Positions 26,797 to 34,159 of a DNA stretch of 64,000 nucleotides are shown in pieces. The notes under the pieces were generated by a model. It made no database searches, had not been told where the DNA came from, and saw nothing but the letters and a program-made list of their open reading frames with translations. Position numbers and translations under genes: made by a program. This stretch comes from Mycobacterium sp. DL99 (GTDB lineage: Bacteria > Actinomycetota > Actinomycetes > Mycobacteriales > Mycobacteriaceae): positions 4,441,609-4,505,608 of the forward strand of contig NZ_SJOM01000007.1 in assembly GCF_004762045.1 (NCBI RefSeq). The letters run 5' to 3'. Each line of letters starts with the position of its first letter. The stretch's first letter is position 1.

Positions 26797-27987
26797 TTAG
26801 AGCGTGACCAGGCGGCCCAGGTTGCCGCCCATGATCTTGGCCTGATCCTCGACGGCCAGGTGCTCGAGCGCGGTCACGTAGTGGGTCGGCTCGGCCAGGC
26901 CCTCCGGGTGCGGCCAGTCGGAGCCGTAGAGCACCTGGTCCACGCCGATCAGGTTGATCAGGTCGTCGATGCCCTCTTCGTAGAACGGGCTGACGTAGAT
27001 GCGGTTCTTGATCTCCTCGATGGGGTTGCCCAAGAAGGCCTCCGGGGCCTTCTTGTAGACCTCGGCCATCGAATCCAGCAGCGGGAACATCCATTTCGAC
27101 CCGGCCTCGACGATGCCCACCTTGAGCTTCGGGAAGCGGAACAGGGCACCGTGGATCACCCAGGAGGCCACCGCATCCTGGATCGGGCGCCACTCGTTGA
27201 GGATCGACATGGCATTGGTCTGGAACGGCAGCATCTCCTGCACCGTGCCGTCCCATTCCGAGGTGTAGCGCGAGTAGCCGCTGTCCGAGGAGTGCATGCC
27301 GACGAACACGTCGTACTCGACGCAGCGCTCCCAGAAGGGGTCGAACTCGGGCAGCGCGAACGAGCGCGGGCCACGGAAGCCGGGCACCGGGGCCGGGCGG
27401 ATCAGGATGGCGCGTGCGCCTCGCTTGACCGCCCACTCCAGCTCTTCGATCGCCTTCTCGACGATCGGCAGGGTGATGACCGGGGTGGTGAAGATGCGGT
27501 TCTGGTAGTTGAAGCCCCAGACCTCGTCCAGCCACTGGTTGAGCGAGTGGACGATGACGTGGATGGCGACCGGATTGTCGCGCAAGCGCTCCTCGATGAG
27601 GCTGGCCAGCGTCGGGAACATCAGGCTGCGGTCGACGCCGAGTTCGTTCATCAGCTCCAGACGCGGCTCCGGCTCGAAGAACGCCGGGATGGACCGCATC
27701 GGCTCACCGAACAGCTCGCGCTTGCTCTTGCCGTCCGGGTTGCCGAACTTGAAGTACTCCTCCCAGGCACCCGGCTTGGCGACATGCGAGAACGTGGGGT
27801 TCGGGATGTAGTTGCTGATGTGGCCGTCAATCGCGATCTTGGTGCGGCCGTTGACCTCGACGTACTGGACGATGTCCTTGTACTCCTTGGGGAGGTACTT
27901 GGTCATCGCCTCCGGCGGCTCGTAGAGGTGGTTGTCCGCGTCGAACAGCGGAAACGGAATGTCGACCCTATGCGACAGTTGTCCCAT
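26797..27987 (-). CDS. Amidohydrolase_2 family metal-dependent hydrolase
   Basis: A 396-residue TIM-barrel enzyme of the amidohydrolase_2/ACMSD-like family, whose members hydrolyse or decarboxylate. The first metal motif reads DADNHLYEP, with Asp-x-His in place of the common His-x-His; further putative ligands are GMHSSDS and the C-terminal GSDWPHPEGLA. It is clearly paralogous to the enzymes at 32819 and 38922. RBS AAGGAG lies upstream of the ATG, and a GAGAA/TTCTC palindrome lies in the leader (28010-28024). Its stop is followed almost at once by the acyl-CoA ligase gene, so the two form an operon. Confidence 0.9.
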   Translation of the reverse strand: MGQLSHRVDIPFPLFDADNHLYEPPEAMTKYLPKEYKDIVQYVEVNGRTKIAIDGHISNYIPNPTFSHVAKPGAWEEYFKFGNPDGKSKRELFGEPMRSIPAFFEPEPRLELMNELGVDRSLMFPTLASLIEERLRDNPVAIHVIVHSLNQWLDEVWGFNYQNRIFTTPVITLPIVEKAIEELEWAVKRGARAILIRPAPVPGFRGPRSFALPEFDPFWERCVEYDVFVGMHSSDSGYSRYTSEWDGTVQEMLPFQTNAMSILNEWRPIQDAVASWVIHGALFRFPKLKVGIVEAGSKWMFPLLDSMAEVYKKAPEAFLGNPIEEIKNRIYVSPFYEEGIDDLINLIGVDQVLYGSDWPHPEGLAEPTHYVTALEHLAVEDQAKIMGGNLGRLVTL

Positions 27988-28009
27988 GGAAAACTCCTTT
28001 GCAATTCGA

Positions 28010-28024
28010 GAGAATCATATTCTC
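28010..28024. promoter_or_regulatory. GAGAAT-CAT-ATTCTC palindrome, candidate operator
   Basis: A perfect 15-base palindrome 22 bases upstream of the amidohydrolase start, inside its promoter/leader. A further ATTCTCACTTGAT stretch (28019-28031) resembles the left half of the operators at 29660 and 31092. Probably one regulon. Confidence 0.6.
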
Positions 28025-28066
28025 ACTTGATAGCTGCCGCAATGCCCAGCTCGGCCCGAGGGCTGC

Positions 28067-29647
28067 TCACCGGGCGATTGCAGCAATCTCCTGACGGATG
28101 ACGAACTTCTGAACCTTGCCGCTGGCCGTGCGGGGAAAATCCTCGGCCTGATGTAGCTCTTCCGGCCATTTCTGCCGGGCCACCCCGCAGGACTCGAAAT
28201 GCGCCCGTACCTGATCGAGGGTGGGCATCGTGCCGCCGTCGCGCACCCGAAGGACCGCGGCCACCCTCTCGCCCAGCCGCGCGTCTGGTGCGGCCACCAC
28301 GATCGCCTCGATCACATCGGGCAGGCCCAGCAGCACCTCCTCCACCTCGAGCGCGCTGATGTTCTCGCCGCCCCGGATGATGAGGTCGGTGGTGCGGTCG
28401 GTGATGGTCAGGTACCCGTCCTCGTCGAGCACTCCGATGTCACCCGTGCGATACCAGCCGTCGGAGTCGAAATGCTTTGCGGTGAGGGCATCGTCGGTAT
28501 AGCCGAGGCACAGATCCGGTCCACGGCTGAAGATTTCGCCGTCCGACCCGAGCCGGATCTCCACACCGGGACGCACATTGCCATCGGTGTAGAGGCGCTT
28601 GGCCTCCGGCGCCCCTGCGCCGGATCCGGTTATCGACGGATGTTCGGTGCTGCCATAGGAACGGAAGACGAACAGGCCCAGATCGGCCAGTCGCCGGGTG
28701 ACGGCCGCGGGCACCGTCGAGCCGCCCAGGCCGACAGTGGTGAACCGGGCCAGATGGCGTTCGTTGAACTGCGGATGGTCCATCAGGCTGGTGACGAAAT
28801 ACGGTGGCCCGCCGCCGATCGACAATCCGTCCCGCTCGATCAACTCCAGCACCTTGCCCGGATCCCAGACGTCGCACAGATCGATCGGGGCACCCTCCAG
28901 CACCGGGATCAGGAACGCGCCGAGCATGCCGATGAAATGCCCGACGGGCGTGGCGGTGAGCTGACGACCCCGGTCCGGTGGATAGTTCTCCAGCAACTGG
29001 CGGGTTTCGAAGCCCAGCGTCTGATGGCTGTGGATAACGCCTTTGGGCTCGCGGGTGGTTCCGGAGGTGAAGGCGATCAGGGCCGGGGCCGCGGGATCCG
29101 CGGTCAGGGTGCCGTCCATCGGCTCGTCGGCCAGCAAGTCGGTGTACGCGTGAACATGCTGCTCGCGCGAGCGCTCGTCGGACAGGCCGACCAGGCCGAC
29201 CAGGCCGACGATCGGGACATCGGCACACAGATCGGGCTCGAACTTCATCCGGCCGAACTGCTCGGTGGTGATGAACACCTTCGGTTTCGCCGTGGCCATG
29301 ATGTGGCCGAGTTCCTTGCGTCCGTAGAAGTGCACGATCGGCACGGTCACCGCACCGAGGAATGCCGAGGCCCAGAATGCGACCGCGGCCTCCATCCAGT
29401 TCGGTAGTTGCAGGGCCATGACGTCACCGGGTCTGACTCCGCGATCGCGAAGCCCGGCGGCCAGGCGCCGGGCGGTGCGCTCGACCTCGCCGAAGGTGCC
29501 CCGGTACGGACGAGTCGCGGAGTGCACGTAGAACTCGGCATCAGGGCTGGCGGCCAAACCGTCGGCCAGCATCTGCCCCAGGGTTTCCGGCCGCCACCAG
29601 CCTTCTTCGACGTACCGTTTGGTCAGCTCAACGGGGATGTCGCGCAC
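28067..29647 (-). CDS. Acyl-CoA ligase (AMP-forming)
   Basis: A 526-residue adenylate-forming acyl-CoA synthetase. Visible are IAFTSGTTREPKGVIHSH (nucleotide loop, with Arg-Glu in place of the more usual Gly-x), YGSTEHPS (A5), GWYRTGDIG (A7), TDLIIRGGENIS (hinge) and the C-terminal catalytic Lys in FPRTASGKVQKF. GTG at 29647 (VRDIPVELTKRY) was chosen because all recognisable sequence begins there; the frame continues upstream antisense to the crotonase gene. It is divergent from that crotonase with a shared palindromic operator between. Substrate unknown; cyclohexane-type or aromatic acids are possible. Confidence 0.9.
   Translation of the reverse strand: MRDIPVELTKRYVEEGWWRPETLGQMLADGLAASPDAEFYVHSATRPYRGTFGEVERTARRLAAGLRDRGVRPGDVMALQLPNWMEAAVAFWASAFLGAVTVPIVHFYGRKELGHIMATAKPKVFITTEQFGRMKFEPDLCADVPIVGLVGLVGLSDERSREQHVHAYTDLLADEPMDGTLTADPAAPALIAFTSGTTREPKGVIHSHQTLGFETRQLLENYPPDRGRQLTATPVGHFIGMLGAFLIPVLEGAPIDLCDVWDPGKVLELIERDGLSIGGGPPYFVTSLMDHPQFNERHLARFTTVGLGGSTVPAAVTRRLADLGLFVFRSYGSTEHPSITGSGAGAPEAKRLYTDGNVRPGVEIRLGSDGEIFSRGPDLCLGYTDDALTAKHFDSDGWYRTGDIGVLDEDGYLTITDRTTDLIIRGGENISALEVEEVLLGLPDVIEAIVVAAPDARLGERVAAVLRVRDGGTMPTLDQVRAHFESCGVARQKWPEELHQAEDFPRTASGKVQKFVIRQEIAAIAR
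29183..29209. repeat. Three perfect 9-base tandem repeats inside an acyl-CoA ligase gene
   Basis: CAGGCCGAC is repeated three times head to tail; on the coding strand this gives VGL three times (VGLVGLVGL). The frame is kept, so gain or loss of a unit would only change the length of a surface loop. Confidence 0.85.
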
Positions 29648-29659
29648 AACGGTGATGCT

Positions 29660-29678
29660 ATTCTCATCAAACGAGAAT
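29660..29678. promoter_or_regulatory. Operator-like palindrome between divergent ligase and crotonase genes
   Basis: ATTCTCATCAAACGAGAAT: perfect six-base arms with a seven-base spacer, 13 bases from the ligase GTG and 28 bases from the crotonase ATG. The core TTCTCA-N5-CGAGAA recurs at 31092-31108. Length and symmetry fit a TetR-type site. Confidence 0.7.
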
Positions 29679-29705
29679 GCCAATCCCGGAACTGGAGAAC
29701 GTTTG

Positions 29706-30422
29706 ATGGTCGACCTCGAAATCGACGGCGAACTGGCGGTCATCACAATCGACCGACCGCAGGCACGCAACGCCATCTCGCTGGACACCATGGATGCGCT
29801 GAACAAGGCGCTCGACGGGGCAGCCGGCGCGTCCGCTCTGGTGATCACCGGCGGCGGCGACCGCGCCTTCGTCTCCGGGGGCGACCTCAAGGAACTGGCA
29901 GCACTGCGCACCGAGCTCGAGGCTTCCGAGATGGCCTGGCGGATGCGCACGATCTGCGACCGCATCGCCGGTTTCGACGGGCCGGTAATCGCGGCGCTCA
30001 ACGGCCATGCCCTGGGCGGTGGGGCCGAGGTCGCGGTCGCGGCAGACATCCGGATCGCCGCCGATGACATCAAGATCGGCTTCAACCAGGTGGCCTTGGC
30101 GATCATGCCCGCCTGGGGCGGGGCCGAACGACTCGCCACCCTGGTCGGTCGCAGCCGGGCGCTGTTGCTGGCCGGAACCGGTCGCATCCTCGGCGCACGC
30201 GAGGCCGAGCAGGTCGGCCTGATCGACCAGGTCGTCCCCCGGGCCGAGTTCGCCGAGACCTGGCGGTCGACGGCGCAGCTTCTGGCCCGACATCAGGCCG
30301 CTGAGGTCAAGCGGGTGATCAACGGGGTGTCGACCACCGAGGCGGTCGCGGCCTTCGCCCGGCTGTGGTGCTCGGACGAGCACTGGGCTGCCGCGGACAA
30401 AGTGATGAACAAAGGCAAATAA
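29706..30422 (+). CDS. Crotonase-fold enoyl-CoA hydratase/isomerase family protein
   Basis: A 238-residue crotonase. The oxyanion-hole segments ITGGGDRAFVSGGDLKEL and NGHALGGGAEVAVAADI are intact. By alignment to rat mitochondrial hydratase, the first catalytic Glu (Glu144) is kept in GGGAE, but the second (Glu164) is Gln in IGFNQVAL, so simple hydration may be impaired and isomerase or another crotonase reaction is possible. ATG at 29706 has GGAGAA seven bases upstream. It is divergent from the acyl-CoA ligase gene and shares the palindrome at 29660-29678. CoA-thioester substrate, cytoplasmic. Confidence 0.9.
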   Translation: MVDLEIDGELAVITIDRPQARNAISLDTMDALNKALDGAAGASALVITGGGDRAFVSGGDLKELAALRTELEASEMAWRMRTICDRIAGFDGPVIAALNGHALGGGAEVAVAADIRIAADDIKIGFNQVALAIMPAWGGAERLATLVGRSRALLLAGTGRILGAREAEQVGLIDQVVPRAEFAETWRSTAQLLARHQAAEVKRVINGVSTTEAVAAFARLWCSDEHWAAADKVMNKGK

Positions 30423-30509
30423 GCGCGCCGTTGGCGACCGCCTGTCGAATGGCCGGTTCCGACACGGCCGTTGCGAGAAAATGTGTCACAACTGGCCGCT
30501 CGGCCGACG

Positions 30510-31034
30510 TCAGCCGCCCAACTCCCGAACCGGATCGCTGCCGTCCCAGTCGGCGGCCTGCGCGCGTACGAAGGCGGCCATGCCGGCCGAGGCGTCGGTC
30601 AGCTCCATGACCTCGACGATCGAGGCACCTGCCGGCGGCTCGAAGTACGCGAAACGCACCCCCTCCCCTTCCCCGCCCGACCACACCTGGGGCCAGCCCT
30701 CCTCGCCGAGCTTGTCCATCGCCGCATCGAAATCGTCTGCCCAGTAGGCAAGTTGGTGAAAGCCTCCCGCGCCGGCGCCGCCGAGGAACTCGGTGAAGAT
30801 GCTGGGCGTGTCATCGAGTTGTTGGATCAACTCGACCTGCAGGTCACCGCTGTTGGACAGCGCGAGGGACAGTTTCACCTCGCACGGCGCGCCCCGGTAG
30901 GTCACCCGCTGCGGCAGGTCGCGGATCACGAACCACGGACCGACACCCATCTTCAGCCAGCCCGCTATCGCATCGTCCAGGTCGGTGACCACGTACCCGA
31001 TCTGGCGGACCTCCCCCGGTAGAACCTCGCTCAC
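30510..31034 (-). CDS. VOC superfamily (glyoxalase-like) protein
   Basis: A 174-residue vicinal oxygen chelate protein. Two beta-alpha-beta-beta-beta modules are visible: residues 8-70 (VRQIGYVVTDLDDAIAGW) and 90-150 (GFHQLAYWADDFDAAMDKL, ending in EPPAGASIVEVMEL). Metal-ligand candidates are His in GFHQLAY and Glu in ASIVEVMEL; Gln63 in LQVELIQQ is another. It could be an epimerase (methylmalonyl-CoA-epimerase-like), isomerase or dioxygenase-related enzyme. It is divergent from the DUF35/thiolase genes and shares the palindrome at 31092-31108, so it probably serves the same pathway. Confidence 0.8.
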   Translation of the reverse strand: MSEVLPGEVRQIGYVVTDLDDAIAGWLKMGVGPWFVIRDLPQRVTYRGAPCEVKLSLALSNSGDLQVELIQQLDDTPSIFTEFLGGAGAGGFHQLAYWADDFDAAMDKLGEEGWPQVWSGGEGEGVRFAYFEPPAGASIVEVMELTDASAGMAAFVRAQAADWDGSDPVRELGG

Positions 31035-31091
31035 GCCGCCTCCATCTGTCCATGCCGTCTCAACTGCATCGAGGAGCCTACCGAGAGTCGG

Positions 31092-31108
31092 TTCTCACTA
31101 GACGAGAA
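31092..31108. promoter_or_regulatory. TTCTC-N7-GAGAA palindrome, candidate operator
   Basis: TTCTCACTAGACGAGAA lies between the divergent VOC gene (start 31034) and the DUF35 gene (start 31135), 27 bases from the latter. It matches the site at 29661-29677 in both arms and in most spacer positions, so one repressor probably controls both regions. Confidence 0.7.
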
Positions 31109-31134
31109 TTGCATTTCCAGTTATCGTCAGCGAC

Positions 31135-31590
31135 GTGTCAACTCAGAAGGCTCTGGCGCCCGAGATCTCGACCTGGCCCGATACCGAACCCCAGCTGATC
31201 GGCAGCCGCTGCACCGACTGCACGGCCACCACGTTCCCCGCCCAGGCCCGCTGCCCCAAATGCTCCGGCGGCAACACCGAACAAGCCCTGCTGCCCCGAC
31301 GCGGCACCGTCATCGCCTGGACCACCCAAGGCTTCCCACCCGGCGCCCCCTACAAAGGCCCCACCGGCAAAGCCTTCGTCCCCTTCGGCGTCGGCCTCGT
31401 CGAACTCACCGACGACACCGGCCCCGTCATCCGCGTCGAAGGCCGCCTCACCGAAAACGACCCCGCCAAACTCCAATTCGGCATGGACGTCGAACTCACC
31501 ATGATCCCGTTCACCACCGACGAAGACGGCAACGACGTTGTCACCTTCGCCTTCCAGCCCGTCCAGAAGGGCCGCGCACATGACCAATGA
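31135..31590 (+). CDS. DUF35 OB-fold / zinc-ribbon acyl-CoA associated protein
   Basis: A 151-residue protein: an N-terminal rubredoxin-like zinc ribbon with CTDC and CPKC (Cys26, 29, 40, 43) and a C-terminal OB fold (DUF35). Such proteins bind acyl-CoA and partner a thiolase-fold enzyme; in steroid degradation a DUF35 protein activates the aldolase Ltp2. The thiolase gene overlaps its 3' end by 11 bases, strongly implying a complex. Start GTG at 31135. Codon use is odd: from about 31257 to 31527 it uses only GAA, AAA and CAA and mostly CTC, whereas neighbours favour GAG, AAG, CAG and CTG. Confidence 0.9.
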   Translation: MSTQKALAPEISTWPDTEPQLIGSRCTDCTATTFPAQARCPKCSGGNTEQALLPRRGTVIAWTTQGFPPGAPYKGPTGKAFVPFGVGLVELTDDTGPVIRVEGRLTENDPAKLQFGMDVELTMIPFTTDEDGNDVVTFAFQPVQKGRAHDQ

Positions 31591-32728
31591 CGTAGCCATC
31601 ATCGGCGTCGGTATCCACCCGTTCGGCCGCTTCGAAGGCAAGTCCGCGATGCAGATGGGGGTCGACGCGATCTTCGCCGCGGTCGCCGACGCCGGAGTCG
31701 ACTGGAAAGACATCGGCGCCGCCACTGGGGGCAGCTGGACGGTGGCCAACCCGGACGCCATCGTCGGGATGGTCGGGCTGACCGGCATCCCGTTCACCAA
31801 CGTATTCAACGCGTGTGCCACCGCAGCCAGCGCCACCAAGGCCTGCGCTGACGGGATCCGGCTCGGCGACTACGACATCGGCATCGCCGTCGGCCTGGAC
31901 AAGCACCCGCGCGGCGCGTTCACCGAGGATCCCGCCCTGGTCGGGATGCCCAGCTGGTACGCCGAGAACGGCCAGTACCTCACCACCCAGTTCTTCGGCA
32001 TGAAGGCCAACCGCTACCTGCATGAGCACAACATCTCGCAACGCACTCTGGCCAAGGTGGCCAACAAGAACTTCCGCAACGGTGCGCTGAATCCGAATGC
32101 CTTCCGGCGCAAGCCGATCAGCGAAGACGACATCCTCAACTCGACGATGCTCAACTACCCGTTGACCCAGTACATGTTCTGCGCGCCCGACGAGGGTGCG
32201 GCCGCGGTGGTGATGTGCCGTGCCGACATCGCGCACAAGTACACCGACAAGCCGGTGTACCTCAAAGCTGTCGAGGTCCGCACCCGGCGTTACGGCGCGT
32301 ACGAGGTCAACACCACCTGCGCGCCGGTGGAAGAGGACGTGGCACCCACGGTGTACGCCGCGCGCGCGGCATTCGAAAAGGCCGGGGTAGCACCCGAAGA
32401 GGTCGACGTCGTACAGCTACAGGACACCGACGCGGGTGCCGAGATCATCCATATGGCCGAATGCGGGTTCTGCGCCGACGGCGACCAGGAGAAGCTGCTG
32501 GCCGACGGCGCCACCGAAATCGGCGGATCGCTTCCGATCAACACCGACGGCGGCCTGATTGCCAACGGCGAACCCATCGGCGCCTCGGGCCTGCGCCAGA
32601 TCCACGAACTGGTGCGCCAACTACGGGGGCAAGCCGGCGACCGGCAGGTGCCCGGCAACCCGCGCGTCGGCTTCGCCCAGCTCTACGGCGCCCCCGGCAC
32701 CGCAGGCGCCACCGTCCTGACGCTCTGA
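31580..32728 (+). CDS. Thiolase-fold lipid-transfer-type enzyme, DUF35 partner
   Basis: A 382-residue thiolase-fold protein of the lipid-transfer/SCP2-thiolase type. The nucleophilic Cys appears kept in VFNACATAASATKAC (about residue 75), but the motif usually reading GHPxGxTG is GEPIGASG, replacing the catalytic His by Glu, and the C-terminal Cys-Gly loop is LYGAPGTAGA, lacking the second Cys. It may therefore be a retro-aldolase or a non-standard thiolase, as for Ltp-type enzymes working with a DUF35 partner. ATG at 31580 overlaps the DUF35 gene. A hairpin element follows at 32739, before the next gene. Confidence 0.88.
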   Translation: MTNDVAIIGVGIHPFGRFEGKSAMQMGVDAIFAAVADAGVDWKDIGAATGGSWTVANPDAIVGMVGLTGIPFTNVFNACATAASATKACADGIRLGDYDIGIAVGLDKHPRGAFTEDPALVGMPSWYAENGQYLTTQFFGMKANRYLHEHNISQRTLAKVANKNFRNGALNPNAFRRKPISEDDILNSTMLNYPLTQYMFCAPDEGAAAVVMCRADIAHKYTDKPVYLKAVEVRTRRYGAYEVNTTCAPVEEDVAPTVYAARAAFEKAGVAPEEVDVVQLQDTDAGAEIIHMAECGFCADGDQEKLLADGATEIGGSLPINTDGGLIANGEPIGASGLRQIHELVRQLRGQAGDRQVPGNPRVGFAQLYGAPGTAGATVLTL

Positions 32729-32738
32729 CTTTCATCGC

Positions 32739-32796
32739 CGAGCAGACACAAAACTGCACATTTCCCGGCCGAAAAGGGCAGTTTTGCGTCTGCTCG
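32739..32796. repeat. GAGCAGAC-family hairpin element, copy 2
   Basis: Arms CGAGCAGACACAAAACTGC (32739-32757) and GCAGTTTTGCGTCTGCTCG (32778-32796) pair over 19 bases with one mismatch; the 20-base loop holds TTTC...GAAA, a short inner stem. It lies between the thiolase stop and the amidohydrolase start on the same strand, only 22 bases before the latter's ATG, so it could attenuate or terminate the upstream message. Confidence 0.85.
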
Positions 32797-32818
32797 CGGG
32801 AGAAAAGGAACCACTGAC

Positions 32819-34051
32819 ATGACCGAACAGTTCAGGGAAGCACCGATTTTCGATGCCGACCAGCACATGTACGAAACCGGCGATGCGCTGACGAAGTTCC
32901 TCCCCGAAAAATACTCACGTGCCGTGCAGTACGCGCAGATCGGCCGTCAGACCCGGGTGGTGATCAACAACCGGGTCACGGACTTCATCCCCAACCCGAC
33001 CTTCGAACGCGTCGCGGCACCGGGGGCGCACGAGAAGTTCTTCGCCGGCGAGAACACCGAAGGTCTGACCCTGCGCGAGATGCAGGGCAAGGCCATCGAC
33101 GCACCCGAGGCCACCCGCAACCCGGAGGACCGGGTCAAGGAACTCGACCGCCAAGGCGTGGTCGAGGCGCTGAACTATCCCACCCTGGGCAGCCTCGTCG
33201 AGCACTCCAGTGCCGACGACCCGCAGCTGACGCTGGCGATCGTCCACGCCCTCAACGAGTGGATCCTCGAGCACTGGGGTTTCAACCACGCCAACCGGGT
33301 GTTCTCCACTCCGATCATCAACCTGTCCGAAGTCGATGCGGCACAAAAGGAACTCGACTACATCCTTGCCAATGGCGCCAAGGTCGCGTTGATCAAACCG
33401 GGCCCGGTCAACGGACTGCACGGCTGGCGCTCCCCCGCACTGCCGGAGTTCGACCCGTTCTGGCGTGACGTCGAGGCCGCCGGCCTGCCGATCGTCCTGC
33501 ACGCCAGCTATCCCCCGCTCGATGACTACGTCAACAAGTGGGAGCCGCCGTACACCCAGAACTTCATGGCGCAGAGCGCGTTCCGCTGGATGGTGCTGGG
33601 CCACCGCGAGATCGCCGACATGCTGACCGCGCTGATCTGCCACGGCACCCTGACCCGGTTCCCGAACCTGCGCATCGCCAGCGTCGAGAACGGCAGCAGT
33701 TGGATCTTCCCGCTGTTCCACGATTTCGCAGACCTGTACAAGAAGATGCCGCAGAACTTCCCCGAGCATCCGCATGACGTGTTCCGCCGCAACATCTGGG
33801 TGAGCCCGTTCTGGGAGGGCTGCGTGTCCGATGTGGTGGAGACGGTCGGGTGGGACAAGGTGCTGTTCGGCTCCGACTATCCACATCCCGAAGGGCTGGC
33901 CGAGCCCAAGGGTTTCTGGAAGTACGCCGAGGGCATGGACATCCGCCGCACTTATGACTTCATGGGTGACAATGCGCGGCGTTTCATGGGCCTGCCGATC
34001 GCCAACCCCGATCCGGAGGCAGTCAAGCCCCCGGCGCTGACCAGCTGCTGA
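32819..34051 (+). CDS. Amidohydrolase_2 family metal-dependent hydrolase
   Basis: A 410-residue TIM-barrel enzyme paralogous to those at 26797 and 38922. N-terminal metal motif FDADQHMYE (Asp-x-His), a central IVLHASYPP and the C-terminal FGSDYPHPEGLAEP provide likely ligands. The conserved DFIPNPTF block near residue 57 is shared with the paralogs and may shape the substrate pocket. Hydrolysis or decarboxylation of a CoA-pathway intermediate is inferred from context. The ATG has GGAGAAAAGG upstream. The C-terminus ends ALTSC. It converges with the acyl-CoA dehydrogenase genes, with a perfect hairpin between. Confidence 0.9.
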   Translation: MTEQFREAPIFDADQHMYETGDALTKFLPEKYSRAVQYAQIGRQTRVVINNRVTDFIPNPTFERVAAPGAHEKFFAGENTEGLTLREMQGKAIDAPEATRNPEDRVKELDRQGVVEALNYPTLGSLVEHSSADDPQLTLAIVHALNEWILEHWGFNHANRVFSTPIINLSEVDAAQKELDYILANGAKVALIKPGPVNGLHGWRSPALPEFDPFWRDVEAAGLPIVLHASYPPLDDYVNKWEPPYTQNFMAQSAFRWMVLGHREIADMLTALICHGTLTRFPNLRIASVENGSSWIFPLFHDFADLYKKMPQNFPEHPHDVFRRNIWVSPFWEGCVSDVVETVGWDKVLFGSDYPHPEGLAEPKGFWKYAEGMDIRRTYDFMGDNARRFMGLPIANPDPEAVKPPALTSC

Positions 34052-34100
34052 CCCGCTCTGCCGGGAGCTCGCTGGCGCCCACACGGGGACTTCCCTCGAC

Positions 34101-34156
34101 GAGCAGACGTGAATGTGCCCCGAAACCAGCGTTTCGGGGCACATTCACGTCTGCTC
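34101..34156. repeat. GAGCAGAC-family hairpin element, copy 3 (bidirectional terminator candidate)
   Basis: A perfect 26-base-pair inverted repeat: left arm 34101-34126, right arm 34131-34156, loop CAGC. The outer eight bases are GAGCAGAC / GTCTGCTC; the inner arm (GTGAATGTGCCCCGAAAC) differs from all other copies. It lies between the convergent amidohydrolase and acyl-CoA dehydrogenase genes, ending four bases before the latter's stop codon, an ideal place for a two-way terminator. Confidence 0.9.
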
Positions 34157-34159
34157 ACG

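Noticed and set aside
26786..27535. A 741-residue version of the FadD3-like ligase extending into the amidohydrolase gene
   Set aside because: The extra N-terminal part is the amidohydrolase gene read in another frame and has no similarity to ligases.
29648..30187. A longer version of the ligase at 28067 starting near 30187
   Set aside because: The extension is antisense to the crotonase gene, low-complexity, and crosses the operator palindrome at 29660-29678.
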